This document shows positions 35,601-43,444 of a stretch of 64,000 nucleotides of DNA, one piece after another. Every line of letters starts with the position of its first letter. The stretch's first letter is position 1. Origin of the DNA: Arcicella sp034519515. GTDB taxonomy: Bacteria > Bacteroidota > Bacteroidia > Cytophagales > Spirosomataceae. The position numbers and the translations under genes are program-made. The stretch covers positions 62,001-126,000 of the forward strand of contig JAXHOK010000042.1 of NCBI GenBank assembly GCA_034519515.1. Direction: 5' to 3'. The notes beneath the pieces were generated by a model. It was not told where the DNA came from. It saw only the letters and a program-made list of their open reading frames with translations, and ran no database searches.

Positions 35601-35911
35601 TGTTTGGAATCAAGGAAGCGTTTAGTTCAAGACCATCCACTTATTATTTGGAAGATGGTACGTATTTCCGCTTGACCAACATCCAATTGACGTATAATTT
35701 ACCAAAAAATATACTTTCTAAAATTGGTTTAGGAAATATGGCTTTGTACGTTCAAGGACAAAATCTATTAACATTCACCAAATATACTGGACTTGACCCA
35801 GAAGTAAACCTTCGTAATTACAGCACAGGTTCAGACCGTCAGTTGGGCGTTGATGAAGGAACGTATCCAATGTCTCGGACGGTATTGGTAGGAGCTAAAA
35901 TTGGTTTTTAA
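32651..35911 (+). CDS. SusC/RagA-type TonB-dependent outer-membrane transporter
   Basis: A 1086-residue protein. It has a signal peptide (DLLFLLSFLLFGWNTLAQ), then a carboxypeptidase-regulatory-like domain, then the plug starting DEVVVTGYGSQSKKDITGAV with the SusC signature LYVIDGVPTKG and SMQVLKDASAASIYGSRAGNGVVIITTKRGK, then a long beta-barrel ending VGAKIGF. It imports a glycan or other large nutrient through the outer membrane with SusD as its lid. The frame runs 26 codons further up, but the ATG at 32651 gives the proper leader. No sigma/anti-sigma pair or glycosidase is adjacent, so the ligand is unknown. Confidence 0.95.
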   Translation: MRTKIYHKRKDLLFLLSFLLFGWNTLAQDRRVSGQVSSSGDGQGIPGASIAIKGSNVGTTTDGQGKFSIAVKDASSILVISSVGFAKKEVTVGSQSTINVSLIEDVSSLDEVVVTGYGSQSKKDITGAVAVLDSKKLLNVPAANLGQAMQGKITGVTVGNDNSPGGGVSVRIRGFGTINDNSPLYVIDGVPTKGNLSTINTNDIESMQVLKDASAASIYGSRAGNGVVIITTKRGKGGKPKFSYEGYVGSQAPGKLLDLLNPDEYLNFFWEGRTRAANETGLVDGRLPANPINPNIPFFGGQTATPSYPDFYALPVGRMLNGDPRANPDLYNLNNRYLITQVNKTGGGTNWLDEIFNPASIQNHQIGVSGASESSRYAIGMNYFDQQGIMQYTSFKRYSLRANTEFSVSKKIRIGENMQVAYGERVGQTNGNQSESNPVSFAYRMQPYIPVYDIKGYFAGTAGDPALSNSRNPIAELFRNKDNKGKEIRLFGNMYAEADILKGLTLKTSFGVDYTLFNQRIYRANDPESAEALGTNSLSANNSYDWTWTWYNTATYSTTIANRHKINFIVGTESIRSYFESLVAGRTGFVSDDLANRYLNAGSKEITNSNTAGEWSLASEFGKVNYIFDDKYLLDLTLRRDRSSRFAKDFRVAIFPAASVGWVLSKERFMQNLPAVSFLKLRFGWGQTGNQEIGNYNAFSTFGSAPENSFYNLTGSVSSPTQGYELTQFGNSTAKWETTTSSNMGLDARFLKDKLSVSLDVFSRTTSDMLFPVEVQFSQGVATAPFRNIGEMVNRGVELGINYDGKAGKDFGYSLGVVFSTYRNEVTRTNGNPATLYPGFTNLRLPTGTVSYTQQGRPISSFYGLTIDGIFQTDKEASEYLPQFGRAYNKAGFFKFKDTNGDGKIDDNDIGFIGSPHPDFNLGINLGFTYKNFQLDLMGQGVFGNKIFNYVRYWTDFPTFAGNRSRDAFENSWRPGKTDATLAVFGIKEAFSSRPSTYYLEDGTYFRLTNIQLTYNLPKNILSKIGLGNMALYVQGQNLLTFTKYTGLDPEVNLRNYSTGSDRQLGVDEGTYPMSRTVLVGAKIGF

Positions 35912-35931
35912 TCTCAAAAAAGATAAATAAA

Positions 35932-37635
35932 ATGAAAAAGTATAAAATAATTTTGCTGACAACAATTTTGGCAGGTTTTGCAACTACTTCTTGCCAAGAT
36001 GAGTTCTTGGATGTTACTCCGTTGGGGGCACTAAGTTCTGTTCAATTACAGAACAAAACTGGCGTTAATCTCTTACTCACAGGAGCATATTCAATGCTTG
36101 ATGGTGTTCAGGCGTTGTCTTCTTTTTCTGACTGGCACGGTTCAGCAGATAATTGGGTTTATGGTGAAGTTATTTCTGATAATGCCTACAAAGGTTCAGA
36201 TGGCAATGACCAACCCGAAATTAGTTTGATTGAAGCCTACGTACACACGCCAATCTTGAACCATTTTAGGGGTAAATGGCGGGCAGTTTATGATGGTGTT
36301 GCTCGCTCGAACGATGTGTTGCAAGCCATCCCAAATGCTGCCGATATGAATACTACGGAAAAACTTCAAGCCACAGCACAGGCTCGTTTTTTGAGGGGAC
36401 ATTACCATTTTGAGGCTAAAAAAATGTACAATATGGTGCCTTACATTGATGAAAAAACTTATGACCCCGCCAATCCAAATTCCACCAAAACAGCCAATGA
36501 TAAAGACATTTGGCCCAACATTGTGGAGGATTTGAAATTCGCTTACGATAACCTTCCAGCAACTTGGAGAGGCGAACCAGGACGGGTGAGTAAATGGGCA
36601 GCAGGTACGTTATTGGCAAAAGCCTATATGTTTCAGGGGAAATTTAATGATGCCAAGCCCGTACTCGAAGCTATCGTAAGTAGTGGACAATACAGTTTAA
36701 TGCCAAAATACCACGACAACTTCCGTGCGGAGACTACTAATAATCGTGAATCATTATTAGAAGTACAATTCTCAATCAATGATGGAGCTCCCATCAATAA
36801 TAACGGAAACCGTGGAGCAACGCTTAACTATCCCTATGGTGGCGGAGTTACAACTTGTTGCGGATTTTATCAGCCTTCTCAAAATTTGGTAAATGCCTTC
36901 AAAACAGATGATAAAGGTTTGCCGTTGATGGATGATTTTAATAAAACAGATATTCCTGGGATTAATTCTTCAACTTTCACGGGTAATGTTGATCCACGTT
37001 TAGATTGGACCGTGGGTCGTCAAGGCATTCAATTCCTTGACTGGGGGCTTCACTCAGCCGTGTATATACGTGACTTGGCGTATGCAGGAGCATTTTCTCC
37101 AAAGAAAAATGTACCATATAAAGGAGACGTAGGTAAATTTACCACTGCCAATCCACGGTTTAATACTAATAATTACCGCATGATTCGTTACGCACACGTA
37201 TTATTGATGTTAGCGGAATGTGAAGTTGAAGTAGGAACATTGGACAAAGCTCGTGCATTGATTAACCAAATACGCACGAGAGCCGCTAATGCTGATGGTT
37301 TTGTAAAATCAACGAATGGAACAAATGCAGCCAACTACAAAATCGGAACGTATGATGTTGCTTGGACGGATAAAGACGTTGCTCGCAAGGCAGTTCGTTT
37401 CGAGACTCGTATCGAATTAGCCATGGAAGGACACCGTTTCTTTGACCTTGTGCGTTGGGGTATCGCTGACAAAACCATCAATGATTATTTGGAAGTTGAA
37501 CAAAGCAAGCGTACCTATCTGAGAGGGGCAAAATTTGTGAAAGGGAAACACGAGTATTTCCCAATTCCACAGAATGAAATTATCAATAGTTCAGTGGACG
37601 GACAGGCTACTTTAAAGCAAAATCCAAATTATTGA
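35932..37635 (+). CDS. SusD/RagB-family outer-membrane lipoprotein
   Basis: A 567-residue surface lipoprotein. The leader ILLTTILAGFATTSC is followed by QDEFLDVTPLGALSS, the classic SusD N-terminus. The helical TPR-like core contains RAVYDGVARSNDVLQAI and AQARFLRGHYHFEAKKMYNMVPYI; the C-terminal family motif is FETRIELAMEGHRFFDLVRWG. It starts 21 bp after susC and forms one operon with it, capturing the ligand at the SusC mouth. A terminator closes the operon. Confidence 0.95.
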   Translation: MKKYKIILLTTILAGFATTSCQDEFLDVTPLGALSSVQLQNKTGVNLLLTGAYSMLDGVQALSSFSDWHGSADNWVYGEVISDNAYKGSDGNDQPEISLIEAYVHTPILNHFRGKWRAVYDGVARSNDVLQAIPNAADMNTTEKLQATAQARFLRGHYHFEAKKMYNMVPYIDEKTYDPANPNSTKTANDKDIWPNIVEDLKFAYDNLPATWRGEPGRVSKWAAGTLLAKAYMFQGKFNDAKPVLEAIVSSGQYSLMPKYHDNFRAETTNNRESLLEVQFSINDGAPINNNGNRGATLNYPYGGGVTTCCGFYQPSQNLVNAFKTDDKGLPLMDDFNKTDIPGINSSTFTGNVDPRLDWTVGRQGIQFLDWGLHSAVYIRDLAYAGAFSPKKNVPYKGDVGKFTTANPRFNTNNYRMIRYAHVLLMLAECEVEVGTLDKARALINQIRTRAANADGFVKSTNGTNAANYKIGTYDVAWTDKDVARKAVRFETRIELAMEGHRFFDLVRWGIADKTINDYLEVEQSKRTYLRGAKFVKGKHEYFPIPQNEIINSSVDGQATLKQNPNY

Positions 37636-37655
37636 TTGATAGGCTGCTTGAACAG

Positions 37656-37692
37656 AAAAGCCCATTTTGCAATTTGCAGAATGGGCTTTTTT
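37656..37692 (+). terminator. Terminator of the susCD operon
   Basis: AAAAGCCCATTTTGC pairs with GCAGAATGGGCTTTT, followed by a T-run. Almost the same sequence, including the preceding AACAG, recurs at 45480-45516. Confidence 0.9.
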
Positions 37693-37779
37693 ATGATACG
37701 GTCATATCAAATAATTCCTTTTTCTCTTCCAAAGATTAACCCTAAAAATGTTTATATTTGTTGAACATTAAATCAAGTA

Positions 37780-38454
37780 ATGGAAAATCCAGTAAATATT
37801 AAAATCGCTCCCGCCCCGTGGAATCTCACGGGTAATGCCTACATTATGGTCTATAAATTCTCGAAAGATTTTGTAGAAGAGCATGGCTTTTTAGCTGATT
37901 ATCAACAAGATAGATTCTTGGGATATATTGGAACGGTGATGTTAGTGGATTACAAAACCTCGGGAGTTGGTCCGTATCGTGAATTATTATTCATTCCTGG
38001 AATGTTCACTTTCGATTGGAAAAAGGTATTTTCAATTTCAAAGATTTATGTTTCCAGCCAAGATAGTGTTTATAATGGCATTGCGAACTGGGGAATCCCG
38101 AAAGAATCTGCTGATTTTGATTGGGTGCAAAATGACGACGGAACGGAAGATATTTCAGTAAAAATTGAGGGTAAACCCTTTTTCAAAGCAAACTTTAAAA
38201 AAGGGTTTATTTCCTTTCCATTAACCACTTCAATTTTACCCTTGACGGTTGTTCAAAAATTACATAAAGACCTCATTATCACCAATCCAACTGCCAAAGG
38301 AAAAGCCACTTTGGCAAGTATGAAATCAGTAAAAATTGATAAAAATTTCTTTCCAGATTTATCCAAAGCCAAGCCGCTTTTAACGATGAAAGTAAAGGAT
38401 TTTGAAATGGTTTTTAATGTACCTGTAATCAAAGAAAACTATTTCAAGCAGTAA
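37780..38454 (+). CDS. Acetoacetate-decarboxylase-like protein
   Basis: A 224-residue protein of the acetoacetate decarboxylase-like superfamily: PAPWNLTGNAYIMVYKF at the start, VGPYRELLFIPGMF in the middle and VYNGIANWGIPKESADFDW. The beta-cone fold is suggested by these motifs. The Schiff-base lysine of true decarboxylases cannot be placed with confidence, so the reaction may differ. It probably shares a transcript with the SDR gene 66 bp downstream. Confidence 0.75.
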   Translation: MENPVNIKIAPAPWNLTGNAYIMVYKFSKDFVEEHGFLADYQQDRFLGYIGTVMLVDYKTSGVGPYRELLFIPGMFTFDWKKVFSISKIYVSSQDSVYNGIANWGIPKESADFDWVQNDDGTEDISVKIEGKPFFKANFKKGFISFPLTTSILPLTVVQKLHKDLIITNPTAKGKATLASMKSVKIDKNFFPDLSKAKPLLTMKVKDFEMVFNVPVIKENYFKQ

Positions 38455-38520
38455 GTATGAGCCGTCAGAAGTAAACCGTTCTCATCCCTGGTGGCTCAAT
38501 ACTTATACCTCAAAGCTAAA

Positions 38521-39291
38521 ATGCAGATTCAACATAAAAACATAATCCTCACAGGGGCAGCATCGGGAATTGGCAAGGCTTTATTATTGCAATTGCTTGA
38601 TTTTGAAGGCATTAAAATTATAGCCGTTGATTTGAATAAAGTTGATATTATTTCTGAAAAAGTTATTCCATATTTCTGTGATGTATCGAAACAGGTTGAA
38701 ATAGACCAACTTTTTGAGTTTGCCTTAGCCCACTTTCAAACCATTGATATTTTTATTGCCAATGCTGGTTTTGCCTATTACGAAGAAATCGGTCAGCCCG
38801 ACTGGCAACGGATTGAAAAGATTTTTCAGGTAAATGTTTTTGCTCCAATATATTCTTTTCAAAAAATGAAAGCCATGAATATTGGTCGTGAATATTTCGT
38901 AGTGATGACCGCCTCGGCAATGGCAAAAGTTGCCATTCCAGGCTATGCCCTTTACGGAGCAACCAAAGCCGCCCTTGATAGGTTTGAAGATGCCTATCGT
39001 TTTGAAAGTCAAGACCTTGGGTATCTTTCTTTGATTTATCCTATCGCTACAAAATCCAATTTTTTCAATCGTTCCACAGGATTTTCTCGTTCAGATGTTC
39101 CCATCCCTTTTCCTGCCCATACGCCCGAAGAAGTGGCGAAGGCTATGATTGAAGGAATGCAAAACAATGAAACCCACATATTTCCCTCCAAATTATTCCA
39201 ATTCGGAAGATTTTTCCAAAAACTATTTGAAATCTTGGCTTATCCATATCAATATTTTTACGCTCAAAAGTTAAAAAAATGGAAAAATTAA
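38521..39291 (+). CDS. Short-chain dehydrogenase/reductase
   Basis: A 256-residue SDR. The cofactor motif is ILTGAASGIGKALLLQ, then IFIANAGF (NAG motif) and the catalytic Y-x-x-x-K in YALYGATKAALDRF with the Ser in MTASAMA. The frame opens at 38491, but the ATG at 38521 (MQIQHKNIILTG) is the normal family start. Substrate unknown. It is the last intact gene before a 2-kb gene-poor stretch. Confidence 0.9.
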   Translation: MQIQHKNIILTGAASGIGKALLLQLLDFEGIKIIAVDLNKVDIISEKVIPYFCDVSKQVEIDQLFEFALAHFQTIDIFIANAGFAYYEEIGQPDWQRIEKIFQVNVFAPIYSFQKMKAMNIGREYFVVMTASAMAKVAIPGYALYGATKAALDRFEDAYRFESQDLGYLSLIYPIATKSNFFNRSTGFSRSDVPIPFPAHTPEEVAKAMIEGMQNNETHIFPSKLFQFGRFFQKLFEILAYPYQYFYAQKLKKWKN

Positions 39292-39420
39292 TATTTTTTT
39301 AACGTAAAACATTACCTATTTTTTAATGTCAATAGTAATATTTTTGTGATAGACGTAAAAATATCAGGTCGGCATTTTCTTGGAAAAGTCATATCAAAAA
39401 TTCTTTCAAAACGCCAGTGA

Positions 39421-39683
39421 CTTTTAATTTATGCCTCCGTTACAATAACAGATACAGAACAATACAACACAATTATTGAAGAGGAAAAGACCTCTGAAAT
39501 ATTGCCAGAATTGAAGAGAAATAACTTTGGCGGAAGGATTTTCAATTCAATTCTAAAATAATTACCGAATCAAAAAGAAATGAATTTGGCGGAAGGATTT
39601 TTAGATTGATTCACAACAATCCGATGATTATAAAGGAGTGGCGGCTCAATAATATTCAACGTGATTTGTCTGAGGAGTTATGA
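39421..39683 (+). pseudogene. Possible small frameshifted gene with repeated KRNxFGGRIF motif
   Basis: Two adjacent plus-strand frames look like pieces of one protein. Frame one (39421-39561) ends SEILPELKRNNFGGRIFNSILK then stop. Frame two (39561-39683) reads ITESKRNEFGGRIFRLIHNN and continues PMIIKEWRLNNIQRDLSEEL to a stop. One extra A in the AAAA run at 39555-39558 would fuse them. The shared K-R-N-x-F-G-G-R-I-F block suggests an internal duplication. There is no ATG at the expected place. A terminator follows 39 bp downstream. I recognise no family. Confidence 0.35.
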
Positions 39684-39721
39684 ATGATTAGCTATCGGGA
39701 TAACCCCGACCTATAAAAAAG

Positions 39722-39756
39722 AAACCCCATTGTTGAAAAACTTTGGGGTTTTGTTG
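39722..39756 (+). terminator. Intrinsic terminator in the gene-poor stretch
   Basis: AAACCCCA and TGGGGTTT arms with a T-rich tail. A smaller hairpin, TCGGG-ATAAC-CCCGA, lies just upstream near 39695. The presence of a terminator supports some transcription of 39300-39700. Confidence 0.7.
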
Positions 39757-39873
39757 TTATTTGGCACGAAACTTGACAAATGGTAATTTCTTCTATTATT
39801 CAGTCAAATAAAACAAAGACACATTTCGATACGTTTAACACTCTCAAAATCCTATTTCATAACCTTCACATTC

Positions 39874-40043
39874 TTAGAAGCCGTTTTAAAATATCTTACG
39901 ACAAATCCTGATTGTCTTATTCTGACTATCGAAACCATATTTTTTACACAAGATACGCTGTATATTCCTTAAAAAAATATGATTCCGCTACTCAAAAAAT
40001 ACAATCAGACTTTATTCAGAATATATATTAAAACGGCTTCTTA
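39874..40043. mobile_element. MITE copy 1 (GAAGCCGTTTTAA ends, TTA duplication)
   Basis: A 164-bp element (39877-40040) with terminal inverted repeats GAAGCCGTTTTAAAATAT and ATATTAAAACGGCTTC, flanked by TTA on both sides (39874-39876, 40041-40043). It has no transposase. The inner 145 bp recur in reverse orientation at 45756-45990 with only about three differences. A 3-bp TNA-type duplication is typical of some IS5-group transposases, which may move it; that link is inference. Confidence 0.85.
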
Positions 40044-40054
40044 GTACCTTCCAT

Positions 40055-40335
40055 TCATTTATTGCTTATTTTACCTTCTAAAAGGCTTTTGGCATAATCT
40101 TTGCCTTTTTATAATCACTCAACAAACGTCCCGCCAGATGTTAGGATTGAGAAAATATTGCTCCTGTCTAAGTGGCTTTTGCATACATTTTCCTCTTTGT
40201 TATATCCTGATAAATTTCTTGGCAACGCTCTGTTGATTCAGTGCGTATTTTACGTTTACAAAAAATGACTTTACGGTTATATTTTGATACACGAAAATAA
40301 ATAGTGATTTGGTATGAAACGAAATCAGATTGAGA
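40055..40335 (-). pseudogene. Decayed coding fragments, family unknown
   Basis: Minus-strand fragments in shifting frames read SDFVSYQITIYFRVSKYNRK, then VIFCKRKIRTESTERCQEIY, then QEQYFLNPNIWRDVC, and finally DYAKSLLEGKISNK before a stop. Their residue composition is protein-like and distinct from random AT-rich translation, but no single frame is open. It is probably the relic of a gene lost to indels. I cannot name the family. Confidence 0.4.
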
Positions 40336-40982
40336 TTAATACTCAATACTCATTACTCTTCACTACTTTAAAATACTTGATTGTTTGAAACCGCCATTTC
40401 ATTCAGTCAGAATTCGGATGTAGCCCGCCAGCTATATCCCCTTGGTAACTGAGCCGCCACTTAGTTGCCATATTTATCTTTATTTTTTTAACAATTTTCC
40501 GCCAAGTAAAATGAGACAAGATTTCAACCTTTCGATGCCCCAATAAAGGACACAAGGGGCGAGGTGTTGTCTTTTTGCATTATAAGACATTCAAACCAAT
40601 GGTTTGCAGGATTTTTTCCTGAAAGATAACTACTTAGGCGGATTGCGTAAAGGCTCGGAGCTATGCACCGAGTCTTTATTTTTTGTCCCTTCTCCAAATC
40701 CGCAAAGCCCAAAAATATTATCCCCAAAGTGGAATATTTAGTATGAGTTTTAGAAGACTATTTCTTAAAATATTGCAACATTAAATTTCGGATTCTGTGT
40801 AAAAATATCTACGATAGGCATTATTTTAAATATAAATATTTAGAAATAATTAATAAAATTGTATTTAAAAGCAAAATACCGATTGATAAACGTATAAAGT
40901 AAAAACCGACACTGATTATCGTATGATAAATACTAAATTTTCTTTTTTCGTGTAATTCTTAGAAAAATTATATCATACATGT

Positions 40983-41012
40983 TTGCACATTAAAATATTA
41001 CAACTAATTTTG
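40983..41012 (+). promoter_or_regulatory. Bacteroidota-type promoter
   Basis: TTG at 40983-40985, exactly 19 nt, then TAATTTTG at 41005-41012. Motif and spacing match the tRNA-Glu promoter of this window. Transcription would begin near 41018. Confidence 0.75.
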
Positions 41013-41017
41013 TATTG

Positions 41018-41232
41018 TTAAACAGCGAGAGTTATGGCGGTAATGACCGCTGAGAGACACGATTCGAGGAGAATTTTAGATTTAGAGTTTATGGCGGTAA
41101 GTGATAAATCTGAAACTTTCCAGAAAGAATCAAAAGCGTAAGGAAGCAACAATTTGCCTAAGAAGATTTTAAATAATCCAATACCCATAAAACGAATACC
41201 AAACCCTTGAATTGGCGGATTCAAGGGTTTTT
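41018..41232 (+). ncRNA. Putative short RNA transcript of about 215 nt
   Basis: It is bounded by a consensus promoter and an intrinsic terminator in an otherwise decayed region. Possible structure includes CAGCG/CGCTG closing a stem-loop that competes with the inner hairpin GCGGT-AATG-ACCGC. A second hairpin has AGATTTA and TAAATCT arms. The block AGAGTT(T)ATGGCGGTAA occurs twice (41028-41042, 41084-41099). It is not tmRNA, RNase P or SRP RNA by their hallmark motifs. It may be a 6S-like or novel regulatory RNA, or a short mRNA for the 35-codon frame inside it. Confidence 0.5.
41034..41141 (+). CDS. Possible 35-residue small protein
   Basis: An ATG-started frame of 35 codons fills the middle of the short transcript: MAVMTAERHDSRRILDLEF, then MAVSDKSETFQKESKA. 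It is polar, with an internal second MAV-, and has GAGAG a few bases before the ATG. There is no membrane segment or signal. It could be a genuine small protein or chance coding in an RNA gene; sequence alone does not decide. Confidence 0.3.
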   Translation: MAVMTAERHDSRRILDLEFMAVSDKSETFQKESKA

Positions 41233-41234
41233 TA
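41202..41234 (+). terminator. Intrinsic terminator of the short transcript
   Basis: AACCCTTGAAT pairs with ATTCAAGGGTT, followed by TTTTTATT. Confidence 0.85.
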
Positions 41235-41289
41235 TTTCAAAAGGTTCACGATGAACGGTTTTCCACAGAAGTTATAGCATAAATAGCAA

Positions 41290-41326
41290 TAAAAAAGCAC
41301 CAAGAACATATATTCTTGATGCTTTT
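41290..41326 (-). terminator. Intrinsic terminator of glgB
   Basis: On the minus strand, AAAAGCATCAAGAA pairs with TTCTTGGTGCTTTT (one bulged position), followed by TTATTGC. It is nested inside a longer inverted repeat of GGTTCAC/GAACGG words (41243-41356). Confidence 0.8.
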
Positions 41327-41362
41327 GCATTTGATTTCGTCTGTAAACCGTTCACCAAAATT

Positions 41363-43375
41363 TTATTTCACCTTCAACACCACAGCCCCAAGCGGTGGAA
41401 TGGTCAATGCTAATGAATAAGCCTTTCCGTGCCACGTGATCTCGTCTGCCATGACAACTGATTTATTCACTTTGCCACTACCCCAAAAAGCGGTATCATC
41501 CGTATTTAAAATTTCCTGCCAAATTCCTTGCATCGGAACGCCAATTCTGTAATCTGGTCTCGGAATTGGGGTCATATTCAGAATAATAATCAATTGATCT
41601 TTGGCAATATTACCTTTTCGGGTATAAACCACAATTGAATTTTCACGGTCTGTTGTGTCTAACCACTCAAAACCTTCGTGTGAGAACTGTTTGTCGTATA
41701 AAGCCGCTTCAGTTTTATACAGATGATTGAGCGTTTTTACTAAATTTTGAATTCCTTTATGCGGGGCGTGTTCCAAAAGCCACCAATCAAGTCCTTTTTC
41801 AAAATCCCACTCGGCAGTTTGTCCAAATTCGCCACCCATAAAGAGTAAATTTGTGCCTGGGTGTGTAAACATATAAGCAAAGAGAAGTCTCAAATTTGCA
41901 AATTTTTGCCACTCATCACCAGGCATTTTGCCCACTAATGAATGTTTGCCATAGACCACTTCATCGTGCGAAAAAGGCAACATGAAGTTTTCGGTAAAGG
42001 CATAATTTGTCGAAAAAGTCAGTTGATCTTGGTGATGTTTGCGGTGCATGGGGTCTTTTTCAAAATACTTTAACGTATCGTTCATCCAACCCATCATCCA
42101 TTTTTGACCGAAGCCCAAACCACCCGCATAAATGGGTCTTGAAACACCCGTGAATGAAGTAGATTCCTCTGCAATCATCTGAATATCAGGAAATTGAGCA
42201 TACATTGTTTCGTTTAATTCTTTGAACAATGAAACCGAATCAAGGTTATGATTTCCACCAAAAATATTGGGTTCCCACTCGCCTGTATTCCGTGAATAAT
42301 CTAAGTATAACATCGAAGCTACGGCATCAACACGCAATCCGTCGGCGTGATAACGTTCAATCCAATAAACGGCATTTGAAATTAAGAAACTACGGATTTC
42401 GTTACGTCCATAATTGAAAATATACGATTTCCAGTCGGGATGATAGCCCTTGCGTAAATCGGGATGTTCATACAAGTGCGTACCATCAAATTCATACAAT
42501 CCGTGTGAATCCCCAGGAAAGTGTGAAGGCACCCAATCAAGCAAAACGCCAATATCATTTTTATGAAATTCCTCCACTAAATACATAAAATCTTGGGGCG
42601 AACCAAAGCGGGGTGACGGAGCAAAATATCCCAAAACCTGGTATCCCCACGAAGGTTCGTAAGGATGGTGCATCACGGGCATGAGTTCCACGTGTGTGAA
42701 GCCCATTTCCTTAACATATTTGACCAACTGGTCGGCAAGTTCCACAAATGAGAGTTTCTCATTACCTTCTTTTCTTTTCCATGAACCTATGTGAACCTCA
42801 TAAGCCGACATCGGCGAAGCAAGCGAATTATTTTTATGGCGTTTTGCCATCCAGTCGGCATCTGTCCACTCATACCAATTGTCCCAAACTACGGAACCCG
42901 TGCGAGGAGGTATTTCAAAACTTTGGGCATAAGGATCCATTTTTTCTAAGAAACGTCCATCTTGGGTTTCGATACAAAATTTATAAATTTCACCTTTACC
43001 AATGTATGGAATGAATCCTTCCCAAATACCCGAAGAATCCCACCGAACAAAAATGTGATGTGTATTTTTATCCCAATAATTGAAATTTCCAATGACTGAA
43101 ACCGACTTTGCCGATGGAGCCCAAACAGAGAAATAAGTTCCTTTAACACCTTGACATTCAGTAAGATGTGAGCCAAATTTTTCGTAAAGACGATAATGTT
43201 TCCCTGCTTTGAAAAGATTTATATCAAAATCAGAGAAGAGACTAAACGTTTCCACATTTTTGAGTTGGACAGGTGGGGTTGGTACCTCTTCAGAAGTCAC
43301 TACGACTTCTTTTTTAGTCGTTTTGTTCTTAATAGGTTCAGTTTTTTCAGTCGTTGTTTTCGTTGTTTTTGCCAT
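41363..43375 (-). CDS. glgB: 1,4-alpha-glucan branching enzyme
   Basis: A 670-residue GH13 enzyme that makes alpha-1,6 branches in glycogen. After a Lys/Thr-rich tail come a CBM48 domain (GVKGTYFSVWAPSAKSVSVIGNFNYW) and the barrel motifs: HVELMPVMHHPYEPSWGYQ, DGLRVDAVASMLYLDY (nucleophile Asp, near residue 348), QMIAEESTSF (acid Glu, near 402) and LPFSHDEVV (near 467). The basic Thr/Lys-rich first 35 residues are unusual and probably disordered. It may work with the maltokinase of this window in the maltose-1-phosphate route. Confidence 0.95.
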   Translation of the reverse strand: MAKTTKTTTEKTEPIKNKTTKKEVVVTSEEVPTPPVQLKNVETFSLFSDFDINLFKAGKHYRLYEKFGSHLTECQGVKGTYFSVWAPSAKSVSVIGNFNYWDKNTHHIFVRWDSSGIWEGFIPYIGKGEIYKFCIETQDGRFLEKMDPYAQSFEIPPRTGSVVWDNWYEWTDADWMAKRHKNNSLASPMSAYEVHIGSWKRKEGNEKLSFVELADQLVKYVKEMGFTHVELMPVMHHPYEPSWGYQVLGYFAPSPRFGSPQDFMYLVEEFHKNDIGVLLDWVPSHFPGDSHGLYEFDGTHLYEHPDLRKGYHPDWKSYIFNYGRNEIRSFLISNAVYWIERYHADGLRVDAVASMLYLDYSRNTGEWEPNIFGGNHNLDSVSLFKELNETMYAQFPDIQMIAEESTSFTGVSRPIYAGGLGFGQKWMMGWMNDTLKYFEKDPMHRKHHQDQLTFSTNYAFTENFMLPFSHDEVVYGKHSLVGKMPGDEWQKFANLRLLFAYMFTHPGTNLLFMGGEFGQTAEWDFEKGLDWWLLEHAPHKGIQNLVKTLNHLYKTEAALYDKQFSHEGFEWLDTTDRENSIVVYTRKGNIAKDQLIIILNMTPIPRPDYRIGVPMQGIWQEILNTDDTAFWGSGKVNKSVVMADEITWHGKAYSLALTIPPLGAVVLKVK

Positions 43376-43381
43376 TTTTAT

Positions 43382-43420
43382 TTTCGGTACACGGTTAACG
43401 GTACACGGTTAACGGTTTGT
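43382..43420. repeat. Tandem GGTACACGGTTAAC words
   Basis: Two direct copies of CGGTACACGGTTAACGG, just upstream of the glgB start codon. It is a one-armed relative of the GGTGAACGG inverted-repeat spacers. Confidence 0.6.
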
Positions 43421-43444
43421 TTATGGTTAATGGAATAGTTTAAC

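Noticed and set aside
41018..41232. tmRNA, RNase P RNA or SRP RNA
   Set aside because: No alanine-tRNA-like ends, no GAGGAAAGTCC-type core and no GGTCAGG/GGAAGCAGC pair; only a bare GGAAGCA is shared with SRP RNA.
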